Below, piece after piece: positions 1 to 7,769 of a DNA stretch of 64,000 nt. The stretch comes from Flavobacteriales bacterium. Its GTDB lineage: Bacteria > Bacteroidota > Bacteroidia > CAIKAF01. A model generated the notes under the pieces. That model searched no databases. It had not been told where the DNA came from and was given only the letters and a program-made list of their open reading frames with translations. Location of the stretch: NCBI GenBank assembly GCA_026418175.1, contig JAOABX010000007.1, positions 1 to 64,000 on the forward strand, in the 5' to 3' direction. Each line of letters begins with the position of its first letter. Positions within the stretch are counted from its first letter, which is position 1. The position numbers and the translations under genes are program-made.

Positions 1-1226
1 GCATTATATAATCGTATTATTGCACCTGGAGTTGCTGTCCCCTGAAAAGCTTTATTAGCATTACAAATATTAATATTAGTAGGAGCCGGCGTACATGTAG
101 CTCCAGCAACTTGAGCATTATTACAATTTGTGCCTGATTCTACTTCGCCAATTGCTTGTGCTGTAGCTGTAACTACATCATTTGCCGCTAACGCAGGAGA
201 AACTGAAACAGAATACGTACCAGCACCTGAAATAGTTGTACTTCCTCGCAATACTCCATTAACATAAACACGTAAAGTTCCTGTAGTTTCGGTTGTAGTA
301 ACACTTACTGATGTGGCTCCAATAGGCAATGGTAAACCATTGATTGTTGGGCAATTTGAATATATACATGGGGTAGGATTATTAGGAGGACAAGGTGGTT
401 GAAGATTAACTATTTGAGTGAAACATGATTCTAAATTACCGCAAGTTGCATCATTTACTCCACCAATATCTGATGCTGAAGATGGATTACAAATTGTGGA
501 TTTATTTGCAGCCATATTGTCAACAATGGCATATGGCATGGGAGTTGATGGTGTGATACCAAATTGCGCAGTCAGATGTGCCCAATCAACATAAAACTCT
601 AGAAAGAAATTTAATTGAGAACAAACGGTTGATGCAGCAATTGACTTTTGAATTCGATCTACCCCATAAGATTGTATTAAATTAGAACCACAAGCTATGC
701 GATGATCATATATTCTAACGCCAAATTTGGTGGCTAATACAATTTCCAGTTCAAAACCAGGATTTACACCTGGGATGTAGCAATCAACATCTCCTGGCCC
801 AATCAAATTATCGATATCAACTAAAATTGAATAGGATTTAGCATTGGGAGCAATGTTTGCCATTCGAAAACGGAAAAGCCAATGAGTTCCAGTGCTATAG
901 TGAAATACTGGATCAATTCCCCCTACCGTTGATTCAACAAAATCGGTAAAACCGCAATTAGGCCCGTTTTGGACATCAGAACTAGGCTCGTTACCAGCGG
1001 GTATTAATGTTTGCCAAGGTATTTCATTATTTGCAGGAATTTGATCATTACCTAAAAATCCAGCAGTTGTTGCCGAAACATAACCATCTCCATTGGGGTC
1101 AAGTATAGTGGCCGAAGCACCTGTTGCCGGCTCAACAATCATACCAGCAGTTTGAGCTGACAAATTATATATGAATGTAAAAAAAACAACAAATAGAACA
1201 GATTTAAAAAGAGCAGAAAAATTCAT
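1..1226 (-). CDS. Secreted surface protein, 3' part outside window
   Basis: This reading frame is absent from the ORF track because it has no stop inside the window. I translated it from the ATG at 1226 across most of its length and saw no stop. It opens with a signal peptide (MNFSALFKSVLFVVFF..., ending near NLSAQ). Next comes a segment containing ILDPNGDGYVS, an opening I associate with large Bacteroidota surface proteins. Later parts look like a beta-rich domain with Ig-like segments, for example GTLRVYVNGVLRGSTTISG. About 408 codons are visible. The C-terminus, where a T9SS sorting domain would be expected, lies beyond base 1. It is downstream of, and in the same direction as, the LytTR/kinase pair, with a 112-bp gap. 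Function unknown; export to the cell surface is inferred. Confidence 0.75.
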   Translation of the reverse strand, partial: MNFSALFKSVLFVVFFTFIYNLSAQTAGMIVEPATGASATILDPNGDGYVSATTAGFLGNDQIPANNEIPWQTLIPAGNEPSSDVQNGPNCGFTDFVESTVGGIDPVFHYSTGTHWLFRFRMANIAPNAKSYSILVDIDNLIGPGDVDCYIPGVNPGFELEIVLATKFGVRIYDHRIACGSNLIQSYGVDRIQKSIAASTVCSQLNFFLEFYVDWAHLTAQFGITPSTPMPYAIVDNMAANKSTICNPSSASDIGGVNDATCGNLESCFTQIVNLQPPCPPNNPTPCIYSNCPTINGLPLPIGATSVSVTTTETTGTLRVYVNGVLRGSTTISGAGTYSVSVSPALAANDVVTATAQAIGEVESGTNCNNAQVAGATCTPAPTNINICNANKAFQGTATPGAIIRLYN

Positions 1227-1293
1227 AGTTTGGCTTGTATAGATTAAATCAATACAAACTTAATACCCCACAGATTATAAAAAATGTTTATAT

Positions 1294-1318
1294 GATGAAC
1301 TACCTTTTTTTGTGACAA
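1294..1318. repeat. 25-nt direct repeat, left copy
   Basis: GATGAACTACCTTTTTTTGTGACAA matches the sequence at 4274-4298 in 24 of 25 bases and in the same orientation. Both copies lie 20 nt past the stop codon of a minus-strand gene: the LytTR regulator here and fumC at the other copy. This copy lacks the second hairpin arm that makes the right copy a terminator. Confidence 0.7.
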
Positions 1319-1338
1319 ACAACATTCATGCTATCAAC

Positions 1339-2046
1339 TTAACTCAATAAACGAGGTTTTTTTTCTAAAAAATCATATAATTTTTGTTTGTATACACGCC
1401 CTACTGGTATTGTTATTTCATTAATAATAACTTTTGTACTTGTATAAGATTCTAAATGAAAAGTATTGATGATGTATGATTTATGAATACGAATAAATTG
1501 TGGGGGTAATAATGATTGAATATCATGCAATGAAGACCTTATTAATTCTCTTTTATTTGATTTAAAATTAAACAAACAATAATTCCCTTCTGATTCAATA
1601 TAAACAACATTCGAAACTTCAATCGAAACGAATTCAGAACCATTATGCAACTCCATTATTTTGGGGGGAATTTTTTCATGATTCTGATGCTTTAAACATG
1701 CTAATTTTAAGTTTACAGAAAGTGTTTGTTGATTAATCGGCTTTACTAAATATGCATGCGGTTTTACCTCAAATGCTTTTATAACAGTTTCATCATCATT
1801 AAATGCAGTAATAAAGATAAACGGGATATTAAGATGATTATTAATATATTTTGCAATTTGTATTCCGGCATCCGGTACATCCATATTCATGTCTAACAAA
1901 GCTAAATCAGGCTGATACGTTTTTAATGCTTCAATTGCATCATTCACCGTTGAACAAACTGAACACACACGATAACCTAAATCTTCGCATAGTGACTGCA
2001 AATATGCAGCTATAATTCGCTCATCCTCACATATCAATATATTCAT
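1339..2046 (-). CDS. LytTR-family response regulator
   Basis: This is a cytoplasmic transcription regulator of 235 residues. Residues 1-120 form a receiver domain with the acidic pair E7/D8, the predicted phosphoacceptor D52 (LALLDMNMD), T80 and K102 (LVKPI). From about residue 130 the chain is a LytTR DNA-binding domain, with VVYIESEGNYCLF and the typical ending FIRIHKSYIIN. It starts 11 nt after the histidine kinase gene, so the two should be co-transcribed and work as a pair. The target genes are unknown; the surface protein gene immediately downstream is a natural candidate by position only. Confidence 0.92.
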   Translation of the reverse strand: MNILICEDERIIAAYLQSLCEDLGYRVCSVCSTVNDAIEALKTYQPDLALLDMNMDVPDAGIQIAKYINNHLNIPFIFITAFNDDETVIKAFEVKPHAYLVKPINQQTLSVNLKLACLKHQNHEKIPPKIMELHNGSEFVSIEVSNVVYIESEGNYCLFNFKSNKRELIRSSLHDIQSLLPPQFIRIHKSYIINTFHLESYTSTKVIINEITIPVGRVYKQKLYDFLEKKPRLLS

Positions 2047-2056
2047 AAAACATGTA

Positions 2057-4000
2057 TTACTTAATAGGAATTTCTATTTCCCAAACTGCACCATGCTGAT
2101 TATATTTTTTAACATGGCCTTTTAGCTGCTCAGATAGCAATTTTATTGCTTTAGTTCCTAATGAATTAGAATAATTCAAATCTACCTCATTTTCAAATCC
2201 TATACCATTGTCTTTTACAAGTATTTTAAGCGTATTATCAATGTTTTTTATAGTTATATGTATTTCAGGACATAAATTATTTTCATTAAATGCATATTTA
2301 ATTGAATTAGTAATCATTTCGTTAATAATTAAACCAATTGGTACTGCTTGATCAACTGTCAAAAAGGTGGTATCACCTTCTACAATAAAATCTATACTTT
2401 CTACATTCAAATTATTGGAACTATCTAATAAGTATTCTCCCAATTCTGTGAGATAATATTTTATGTCAATTTTTTCATCTAATTTTGATTTATACAACAT
2501 TTCATGAACCATTGAAATAGCGGAAATTTTCTTTTGAATTTCCAAAGCAAACTCTTCAGAAGAAATTAATTTTTTACTTTTTAATTGAAGACCTATAAAG
2601 CTTGTAATAAGCTGTAAATTATTTTTAACTCGATGATTTAGTTCCTTGTAAAGAAATTCTTTTTGCTTTATAGCTTCCGTTAATAATTCATTATTCTTTT
2701 TCAAAAGTAACGCTTGTTCTCTAATTCTTTTTCTTGCATAATAAAATTGAAGCATGAAAATTGTAGCAATTATTAAGAGTATACCTATAACTAATGAAAT
2801 TATAAATAAGAGATTGTTTTCCTTTTTTTTACGATTATATTCCGCTTGTTTTAATTCGTTTTCCCGTTTAATAAAAATAATTTCTTGATCTTTTAACGCT
2901 GTTTGATGTTTTTTTTCCAAATCTTCAATTAATCTGTTATGCTTTAAACGATCTAGTTTATCTCTTTCTTCAATATATTTATATAAAAATTCATTTGCTT
3001 TTTTATAATTCCCCTTATTAGTGTATGCATGTGATAGAATTTTATACAATTCATTTTTCCTTTCTTCCAAGTTAAAGCTATTAAAATGAGGTAGCAATGA
3101 ATCTGCTAATTCAATTACTTTATTATAATTATTCATTTTATAATACACATGAAATAAATTAATCTGATGATTAAAAATATCCTCATCATCACCATATTTT
3201 TTATATAACTCGTACGCTTCTAAATAATAGGGAAGAGATTTTTCTATAGGAAAAAGGATTGACATGGATGAAGCTTTTTCAGCTAATGCCAATGCTTTTA
3301 ATTGAGGGAAATTATTTATTTCTGGCAGTTTCAGTATAGAATCTGAAATTAAAAATGATTTTTTATAAAAAGACGTATCGCCAGAAAATGTACCATATTG
3401 ATTAAATATGGAAGCAAAATTTATTTTTACAGAAATATTATTCTGTAATTCTAATTTATCAATATATGGATCTATTTGATAAATTATATTCAATGCCAAG
3501 TCTAATTTTTGCATTTTGCGATATAATTCAACCATTTCAGCCTTAATCCCAACGATAAGCAATGGATGTTTACTATAAAGTAATGCCAACGAATCTGCTC
3601 TATGTAGCCAAAACAAACGTTCTTCTGGACTATAAACCTGAGAAAGTAGGCCTAATTGAAAACTAACTGCAGCTTGGTATAATTTAAAATCTGAAAAATA
3701 TTTATCTATCAACCTTGCACTTTGTAAAAAATAATATTCAGCTTCTTTAAACTTTTGATTTTTATTAATAAGATGCAATGCTTTGCAATAAAACAAAAAA
3801 ACTTGAGGCTGAAGATCTTTTTCTAACTCAATCAGTGAATCAATGGTACTTTCTTTGAATTTAAAGGGATAGGCATTTGTTAAGAAAATTGAATCGAGAT
3901 AAATCTTAAAACCCTTATAATCGATTTGTTTTTGAGTCCAAGACCAATCAGTATTGATTATAATTAATATGTAAAGAAAAAGCTTCTTAGGATTGGACAT
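2057..4000 (-). CDS. Membrane sensor histidine kinase with TPR-like sensor region
   Basis: The track starts at a TTG (4018). I prefer the ATG at 4000, which places a signal peptide (MSNPKKLFLYILIIINTDW) at the N-terminus, giving about 647 residues. A long helical region resembling tetratricopeptide repeats follows and would sit in the periplasm. Then come a charged coiled coil (about residues 340-395) and a membrane helix (LLFIISLVIGILLIIATIF). The cytoplasmic kinase part is of the HisKA_2 type: the H-box KELNHRVKNNLQLI carries the predicted phosphorylated His near residue 456. The ATPase domain shows NEMITNSIKYAF (N box) and VKDNGIGF (G1 box). It is the cognate partner of the adjacent LytTR regulator. 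The stimulus is unknown. The gene looks more AT-rich than fumC and prfB nearby. Confidence 0.9.
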   Translation of the reverse strand: MSNPKKLFLYILIIINTDWSWTQKQIDYKGFKIYLDSIFLTNAYPFKFKESTIDSLIELEKDLQPQVFLFYCKALHLINKNQKFKEAEYYFLQSARLIDKYFSDFKLYQAAVSFQLGLLSQVYSPEERLFWLHRADSLALLYSKHPLLIVGIKAEMVELYRKMQKLDLALNIIYQIDPYIDKLELQNNISVKINFASIFNQYGTFSGDTSFYKKSFLISDSILKLPEINNFPQLKALALAEKASSMSILFPIEKSLPYYLEAYELYKKYGDDEDIFNHQINLFHVYYKMNNYNKVIELADSLLPHFNSFNLEERKNELYKILSHAYTNKGNYKKANEFLYKYIEERDKLDRLKHNRLIEDLEKKHQTALKDQEIIFIKRENELKQAEYNRKKKENNLLFIISLVIGILLIIATIFMLQFYYARKRIREQALLLKKNNELLTEAIKQKEFLYKELNHRVKNNLQLITSFIGLQLKSKKLISSEEFALEIQKKISAISMVHEMLYKSKLDEKIDIKYYLTELGEYLLDSSNNLNVESIDFIVEGDTTFLTVDQAVPIGLIINEMITNSIKYAFNENNLCPEIHITIKNIDNTLKILVKDNGIGFENEVDLNYSNSLGTKAIKLLSEQLKGHVKKYNQHGAVWEIEIPIK

Positions 4001-4047
4001 AAAATAATGTTCAATCAAAATTACATTCTTTCAAAGAATTTTAAAAT

Positions 4048-4215
4048 CTAAAAATGCTTTTTTAAAGGGAAATCATCTTTGTGATAATTAGGAAGTAATT
4101 TGTCAAACATTCGTTTAATAAAATCTATACAAGACAGATTTTTTGCAGTTGGAAGACTTCTTACAATAAACTCATATATAAAAAACAATACAAAAAATAT
4201 AATAAACAAATACAT
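4048..4215 (-). CDS. Small membrane protein candidate upstream of kinase
   Basis: This frame was too short for the ORF track. From the ATG at 4215 I read 55 codons to a TAG: MYLFIIFFVLFFIYEFIVRS at the N-terminus, then a polar tail ending DDFPLKKHF. The first 18 residues form one strongly hydrophobic helix, and the tail is basic and would be cytoplasmic. The stop lies 47 nt before the kinase ATG on the same strand, so it could be the first gene of the two-component operon. No recognised family. Support is only the ATG, the single helix and the position. Chance AT-rich coding is the main alternative. Confidence 0.4.
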   Translation of the reverse strand: MYLFIIFFVLFFIYEFIVRSLPTAKNLSCIDFIKRMFDKLLPNYHKDDFPLKKHF

Positions 4216-4264
4216 ATTAAAAAACGATTACTCACAATGCTATTAATATTTAATTAATTTAAAC

Positions 4265-4291
4265 AAAAAAAGGGATGAACTCCCTTTTTTT
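4265..4291 (-). terminator. Rho-independent terminator of fumC
   Basis: AAAAAAAGGGA, loop TGAAC, then TCCCTTTTTTT is a perfect 11-bp stem. It lies 27 nt past the fumC stop and should end the prfB-arsC-fumC transcript. Being symmetrical, it could also act from the other side. Confidence 0.75.
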
Positions 4292-4298
4292 GTGACAA
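4274..4298. repeat. 25-nt direct repeat, right copy
   Basis: GATGAACTCCCTTTTTTTGTGACAA is the partner of 1294-1318, offset by exactly 2980 bp. It overlaps the fumC terminator. Together the two copies enclose the LytTR regulator, the kinase and the small membrane ORF. Confidence 0.7.
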
Positions 4299-4318
4299 TC
4301 TACAATAGTATCAAATGT

Positions 4319-5716
4319 TTATTTTAAACTACCTACCATATCTTCGGGTTTCACCCACTGATCAAATTGTTCAGCCGTAAGCAACCCTAATTCAATGGCG
4401 GCCTGCTTTAAAGTTTTATTTTCTTTGTGTGCCTTTTTTGCAATTTTAGCGGCATTTTCGTAGCCAATATGCGGATTAAGTGCCGTTACCAACATGAGTG
4501 AATTGTCTAAATGTTTTTTAATTACTTCATGATTGGGTTCAATTCCTTCAGCACATTTATTATTAAACGAAACGCAAGCATCGCCTATTAACCTGGCCGA
4601 TTGAAGTACATTAGCCGCAATTACCGGCTTAAATACATTCAATTCAAAATGACCATTGGCACCACCTACACTTACAGCAACATCATTACCTATTACCTGG
4701 GCTGCTACCATGGTCATTGCTTCCGGCTGTGTTGGATTTACTTTACCCGGCATAATCGATGACCCCGGTTCATTATCTGGAATAATAATTTCGCCAATAC
4801 CGCACCGTGGACCACTACTAAGCATGCGAATATCATTGGCAATCTTCATTAATGAAACAGCTACTCGTTTCAATGCCCCACTCATTTCTACCATCGCATC
4901 GTGTGCGGCTAACGCTTCAAACTTATTAGGGGCTGTTACAAAAGGATATCCCGTGAATTCAGCAATTTTTTTGGCTACTAGCACATCATATCCTTTGGGT
5001 GTATTTAATCCAGTTCCGACGGCTGTTCCTCCTAAAGCCAACTCTCTAACCATTTCCAATGCATTTTTTAATGCTCGAATGCCATTGTCTAATTGTTGCA
5101 CATATCCGGAAAACTCTTGCCCTAAAGTTAATGGAGTAGCATCCATAAAATGCGTACGTCCAGTTTTTACAATCGATTGAAATTCGTTGGCTTTAGCTGC
5201 CAATGTTTTTTTAAGAGTTTCTATACCGGGAATTGTTACTTCAGTTACCAGCTTATATGTTGCTATATGCATGGCCGTGGGAAAGGTATCATTGGATGAT
5301 TGAGATTTATTAACATCATCATTGGGATGAAGTATTTTTTTATCATCTGTTAGTTTCCCTCCACTCAATACATGCGCCCGGTAAGCAATCACTTCATTCA
5401 CATTCATATTGCTTTGTGTGCCTGAGCCGGTTTGCCAAATTACCAGTGGAAATTGATCATCTAGTTTTCCATCCAGAATTTCATCACAAACTTTACTTAT
5501 TAGATCACGTTTTTCTGCACTTAAAACTCCCAAATCATAATTTGCATGAGCAGCGGCCTTTTTAAGGTATGCAAAGGCATAAATAATTTCTTTAGGCATA
5601 CTGGCCTCTGGCCCGATTTTAAAATTATTTCGACTTCTTTCGGTTTGTGCACCCCAGTATTTATCGGCAGGAACCTGCACTTCCCCCATTGTGTCTTTTT
5701 CTATTCGGTAATTCAT
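4319..5716 (-). CDS. fumC: Class II fumarate hydratase
   Basis: The product interconverts fumarate and L-malate in the citric acid cycle; class II enzymes are cytosolic, iron-independent homotetramers. The 465-residue length is typical. The family signature [15 protein letters not shown] is present, with the flexible SS loop. Also visible are the substrate-binding segments [13 protein letters not shown] and [14 protein letters not shown], and [11 protein letters not shown], which carries the active-site His region. It is the last gene of a minus-strand group after the ArsC-like gene (10-nt gap) and is followed by a strong terminator. Confidence 0.97.
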   Translation of the reverse strand: MNYRIEKDTMGEVQVPADKYWGAQTERSRNNFKIGPEASMPKEIIYAFAYLKKAAAHANYDLGVLSAEKRDLISKVCDEILDGKLDDQFPLVIWQTGSGTQSNMNVNEVIAYRAHVLSGGKLTDDKKILHPNDDVNKSQSSNDTFPTAMHIATYKLVTEVTIPGIETLKKTLAAKANEFQSIVKTGRTHFMDATPLTLGQEFSGYVQQLDNGIRALKNALEMVRELALGGTAVGTGLNTPKGYDVLVAKKIAEFTGYPFVTAPNKFEALAAHDAMVEMSGALKRVAVSLMKIANDIRMLSSGPRCGIGEIIIPDNEPGSSIMPGKVNPTQPEAMTMVAAQVIGNDVAVSVGGANGHFELNVFKPVIAANVLQSARLIGDACVSFNNKCAEGIEPNHEVIKKHLDNSLMLVTALNPHIGYENAAKIAKKAHKENKTLKQAAIELGLLTAEQFDQWVKPEDMVGSLK

Positions 5717-5726
5717 AGCTTTATAA

Positions 5727-6098
5727 TTATTTAGTTAATATAGTTTTCAAATGATTTAAGGCATTATCGGTTCGAACAATCCATGCATTAGAATCAATCA
5801 TTACAATTGGTCTTTCAATTAAAATGGGATGTTGAATCATAGCATCAATCCACTCATCATCCGTTAATGATTTGCCTTTAAACTTTTCAATAAAAACTGA
5901 TTCTTTTTGGCGAATTATATCAATCGGCTTAACACCAAGTTTTTTGATGATTTCTTTTAATACAACCTTTTCTGGTGGATTTTTGAGATAATCAACAATG
6001 GTAAATTCTATACCGGCATCTTGCAATACCTTTAATGCACTTCTGCTTTTTCCACAACGAGAATTATGATAAATCGTAACTGTTTTAGAGAGTGCCAT
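5727..6098 (-). CDS. ArsC-family thioredoxin-fold reductase
   Basis: This 123-residue cytosolic protein is of the ArsC/Spx/YffB type. The N-terminal strand-loop [15 protein letters not shown] carries C15 at the position of the catalytic cysteine of glutaredoxin-linked arsenate reductases. The late ILIERPIVM contains the Arg-Pro typical of the family's second half. Relatives are usually annotated arsenate reductase, but no arsenic genes (ArsR, ArsB, Acr3) are nearby and it lies between prfB (2-nt gap) and fumC (10-nt gap). I therefore leave its physiological role open. Confidence 0.85.
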   Translation of the reverse strand: MALSKTVTIYHNSRCGKSRSALKVLQDAGIEFTIVDYLKNPPEKVVLKEIIKKLGVKPIDIIRQKESVFIEKFKGKSLTDDEWIDAMIQHPILIERPIVMIDSNAWIVRTDNALNHLKTILTK

Positions 6099-6100
6099 AA

Positions 6101-7187
6101 TTAATTATATTCCATTAAATATGCTTTTAAAAAACCATCAATATTGCCATCCAATACTCCTTGTGCATCACTGGTTTCATAATCTGTACGAACGTCTTTT
6201 ACCATTTTGTAAGGGTGTAAAACATAACTTCGAATTTGCGACCCCCACTCAATCTTCTTTTTATTTCCTTCAATTTTATCTCGCTCTTCATTGCGTTTAC
6301 GCATTTCAATTTCATACAATTGAGATTTTAACAACCGAATAGCATTCTCTTTATTCTGAAGCTGAGAACGGCTTTCTTGGTTTTTAATAATTATTCCACT
6401 GGGTTTATGATACAAACGCACCGCTGTTTCAACCTTGTTTACATTCTGACCACCTGCACCGCCAGATCGAAAGGTTTCCCATTCAATATCTGAATCTTTT
6501 ACTTCAATTTCTATGGTATCATCAATCAAAGGATATACATAAACACTGGCAAACGAAGTATGACGTTTGGCATTGGCATCAAACGGCGAAATTCTTACCA
6601 ATCGGTGTACGCCATTTTCTCCTTTTAGATATCCGTACGCATATTCACCACTAATTTTCAGGGTAACAGATTTGACCCCGGCTACATCCCCTTCTTGAAA
6701 ATCTTCTTCTGTTACCTTATATCCATGCTTTTCCGCCCACATTATGTACATCCGCATCAGCATGGAGGCCCAGTCGCAACTTTCAGTCCCACCAGCACCT
6801 GCTGTAATTTGCAATACGGCATCCAAATGATCCTCTTTTCCGCTTAGCATTTTCTTAAATTCTAATTCTTCCAACGCCGTGATTGCTGCTTGGTATTGTA
6901 TTTCCAAATCATGCTCAGAGGCTTCGCCTTCTTTGTAAAAATCAAATAATACCTGTAAATCGTCTATTTGCGATTTGGTTTTATTGAATTCAGCTATGAG
7001 TTTTTCCTTTTGACGAATGGATTTTTCAACCTGTTCTGCTTTTTTAGGATCGTCCCAAAAAGCAGGATCCTGTCGAATTTTATTTTCCTCTTCTAATTCT
7101 ATGATCTTTGAATCAATGTCAAAGAGACCCCCTTAACGCATCCAGGCGTCTGATTAGATCTTTTACGGTTTCAACGGTAACAGCCAT
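6101..7187 (-). CDS. prfB: Peptide chain release factor 2 (programmed frameshift)
   Basis: RF2 releases finished proteins at UGA and UAA codons. The track shows only an internal 268-residue piece starting at 6907. The real gene starts at the ATG at 7187 ([22 protein letters not shown]), reaches an in-frame TGA at 7119-7121, and must shift +1 at CTT-T to continue as [14 protein letters not shown]. Coding then runs in that frame to the TAA at 6101, giving about 361 residues, the normal RF2 length. The stop-recognition motif SPF falls near residues 200-202 and the catalytic GGQ near 245-247. It heads the prfB-arsC-fumC group. Confidence 0.97.
7118..7133 (-). promoter_or_regulatory. prfB: prfB +1 programmed frameshift site
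   Basis: Read on the minus strand the site is AGGGGGTCTCTTTGAC: an internal Shine-Dalgarno-like AGGGGG, a 3-base spacer, the slippery CTT-T, and the UGA that RF2 itself recognises. This is the classic autoregulatory recoding signal. When RF2 is scarce the ribosome pauses at UGA and slips forward. Confidence 0.95.
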
Positions 7188-7205
7188 TTATTTTTAATTA
7201 ATGGA

Positions 7206-7213
7206 CAAAAGTA
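7206..7213 (-). promoter_or_regulatory. -7 box of prfB promoter
   Basis: On the minus strand TACTTTTG fits the Bacteroidota -7 consensus TAnnTTTG, 18 nt before the prfB start. No convincing TTG -33 element is seen at 17-23 nt. Confidence 0.4.
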
Positions 7214-7347
7214 AAAAAACCTTTGTTTAGATTTTTAATAAATTGTAAAACATAATTTCACAACGTATATTTTATTTAAATTTGGAAATCCCTAACTGTC
7301 TGTATACTCTTATAAAAGTATTCTACTTTAAATTATTTAAATAAGCT

Positions 7348-7764
7348 ATGCATGACAGGGATAATTTATTGACACGAATCGAAACGGTTGAATTTATTGT
7401 AGCCCAACGCAAAGATGGAATTATTCATGTTTATGCCAAGTCAGATGTTACCATTAATAAGGAAAAACAAAAGTTATTAATGGAACTGTATCACGAAATA
7501 ACCAAAGGGAAAAAACAGCCTTTTATATTTGAGAAAAGTAAAAAAGTATGGATGACATTTAACGCTTTTAGATACAGTGTCGTACACGATGATGAATATC
7601 CAGCAAGTTTAGTGGCAATAGTAGTAAATAGTAAAATAGAAAAGATTTTACTTTCTCTGTTCGTAAAAATATTTTTTCACCATAAAAAAATTACCCGCGT
7701 ATTCGAATCATTTGAAAAAGCTGTTGCATGGATTCATGCTGAAAAATCCATGCAACAAGCTTAA
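7348..7764 (+). CDS. Hypothetical protein, STAS-like fold possible
   Basis: A 138-residue soluble protein with no signal peptide, membrane helix or cysteines. Its layout (an opening strand VEFIVAQRKDGIIHVYAKSDVTI, a helix KEKQKLLMELYHEI, a middle strand PFIFEKSKKVWM, and the late helix ESFEKAVAWIHAE) resembles small Bacteroidota proteins with STAS/SEC14-like folds. I cannot place it in a named family. It is transcribed alone and converges on the M13 peptidase gene with 5 nt between the stops. A 13-bp inverted repeat covers its last codons. Confidence 0.75.
   Translation: MHDRDNLLTRIETVEFIVAQRKDGIIHVYAKSDVTINKEKQKLLMELYHEITKGKKQPFIFEKSKKVWMTFNAFRYSVVHDDEYPASLVAIVVNSKIEKILLSLFVKIFFHHKKITRVFESFEKAVAWIHAEKSMQQA
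7722..7757. terminator. 13-bp perfect inverted repeat at convergent gene ends
   Basis: TGTTGCATGGATT and AATCCATGCAACA are exact reverse complements separated by 10 nt. They lie inside the last codons of the plus-strand gene and just beyond the end of the convergent M13 peptidase gene. No T-run follows, so it is either an unusual bidirectional terminator or an mRNA 3'-stabilising hairpin. Confidence 0.5.
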
Positions 7765-7769
7765 AATAT

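Noticed and set aside
4656-5180. 174-residue plus-strand ORF opposite fumC
   Set aside because: It is the reverse-complement shadow of a well-conserved fumarase gene and shows no family features of its own.
5727-6098. Arsenic resistance locus
   Set aside because: Only the ArsC-like reductase is present; no ArsR, arsenite pump or methyltransferase is nearby.
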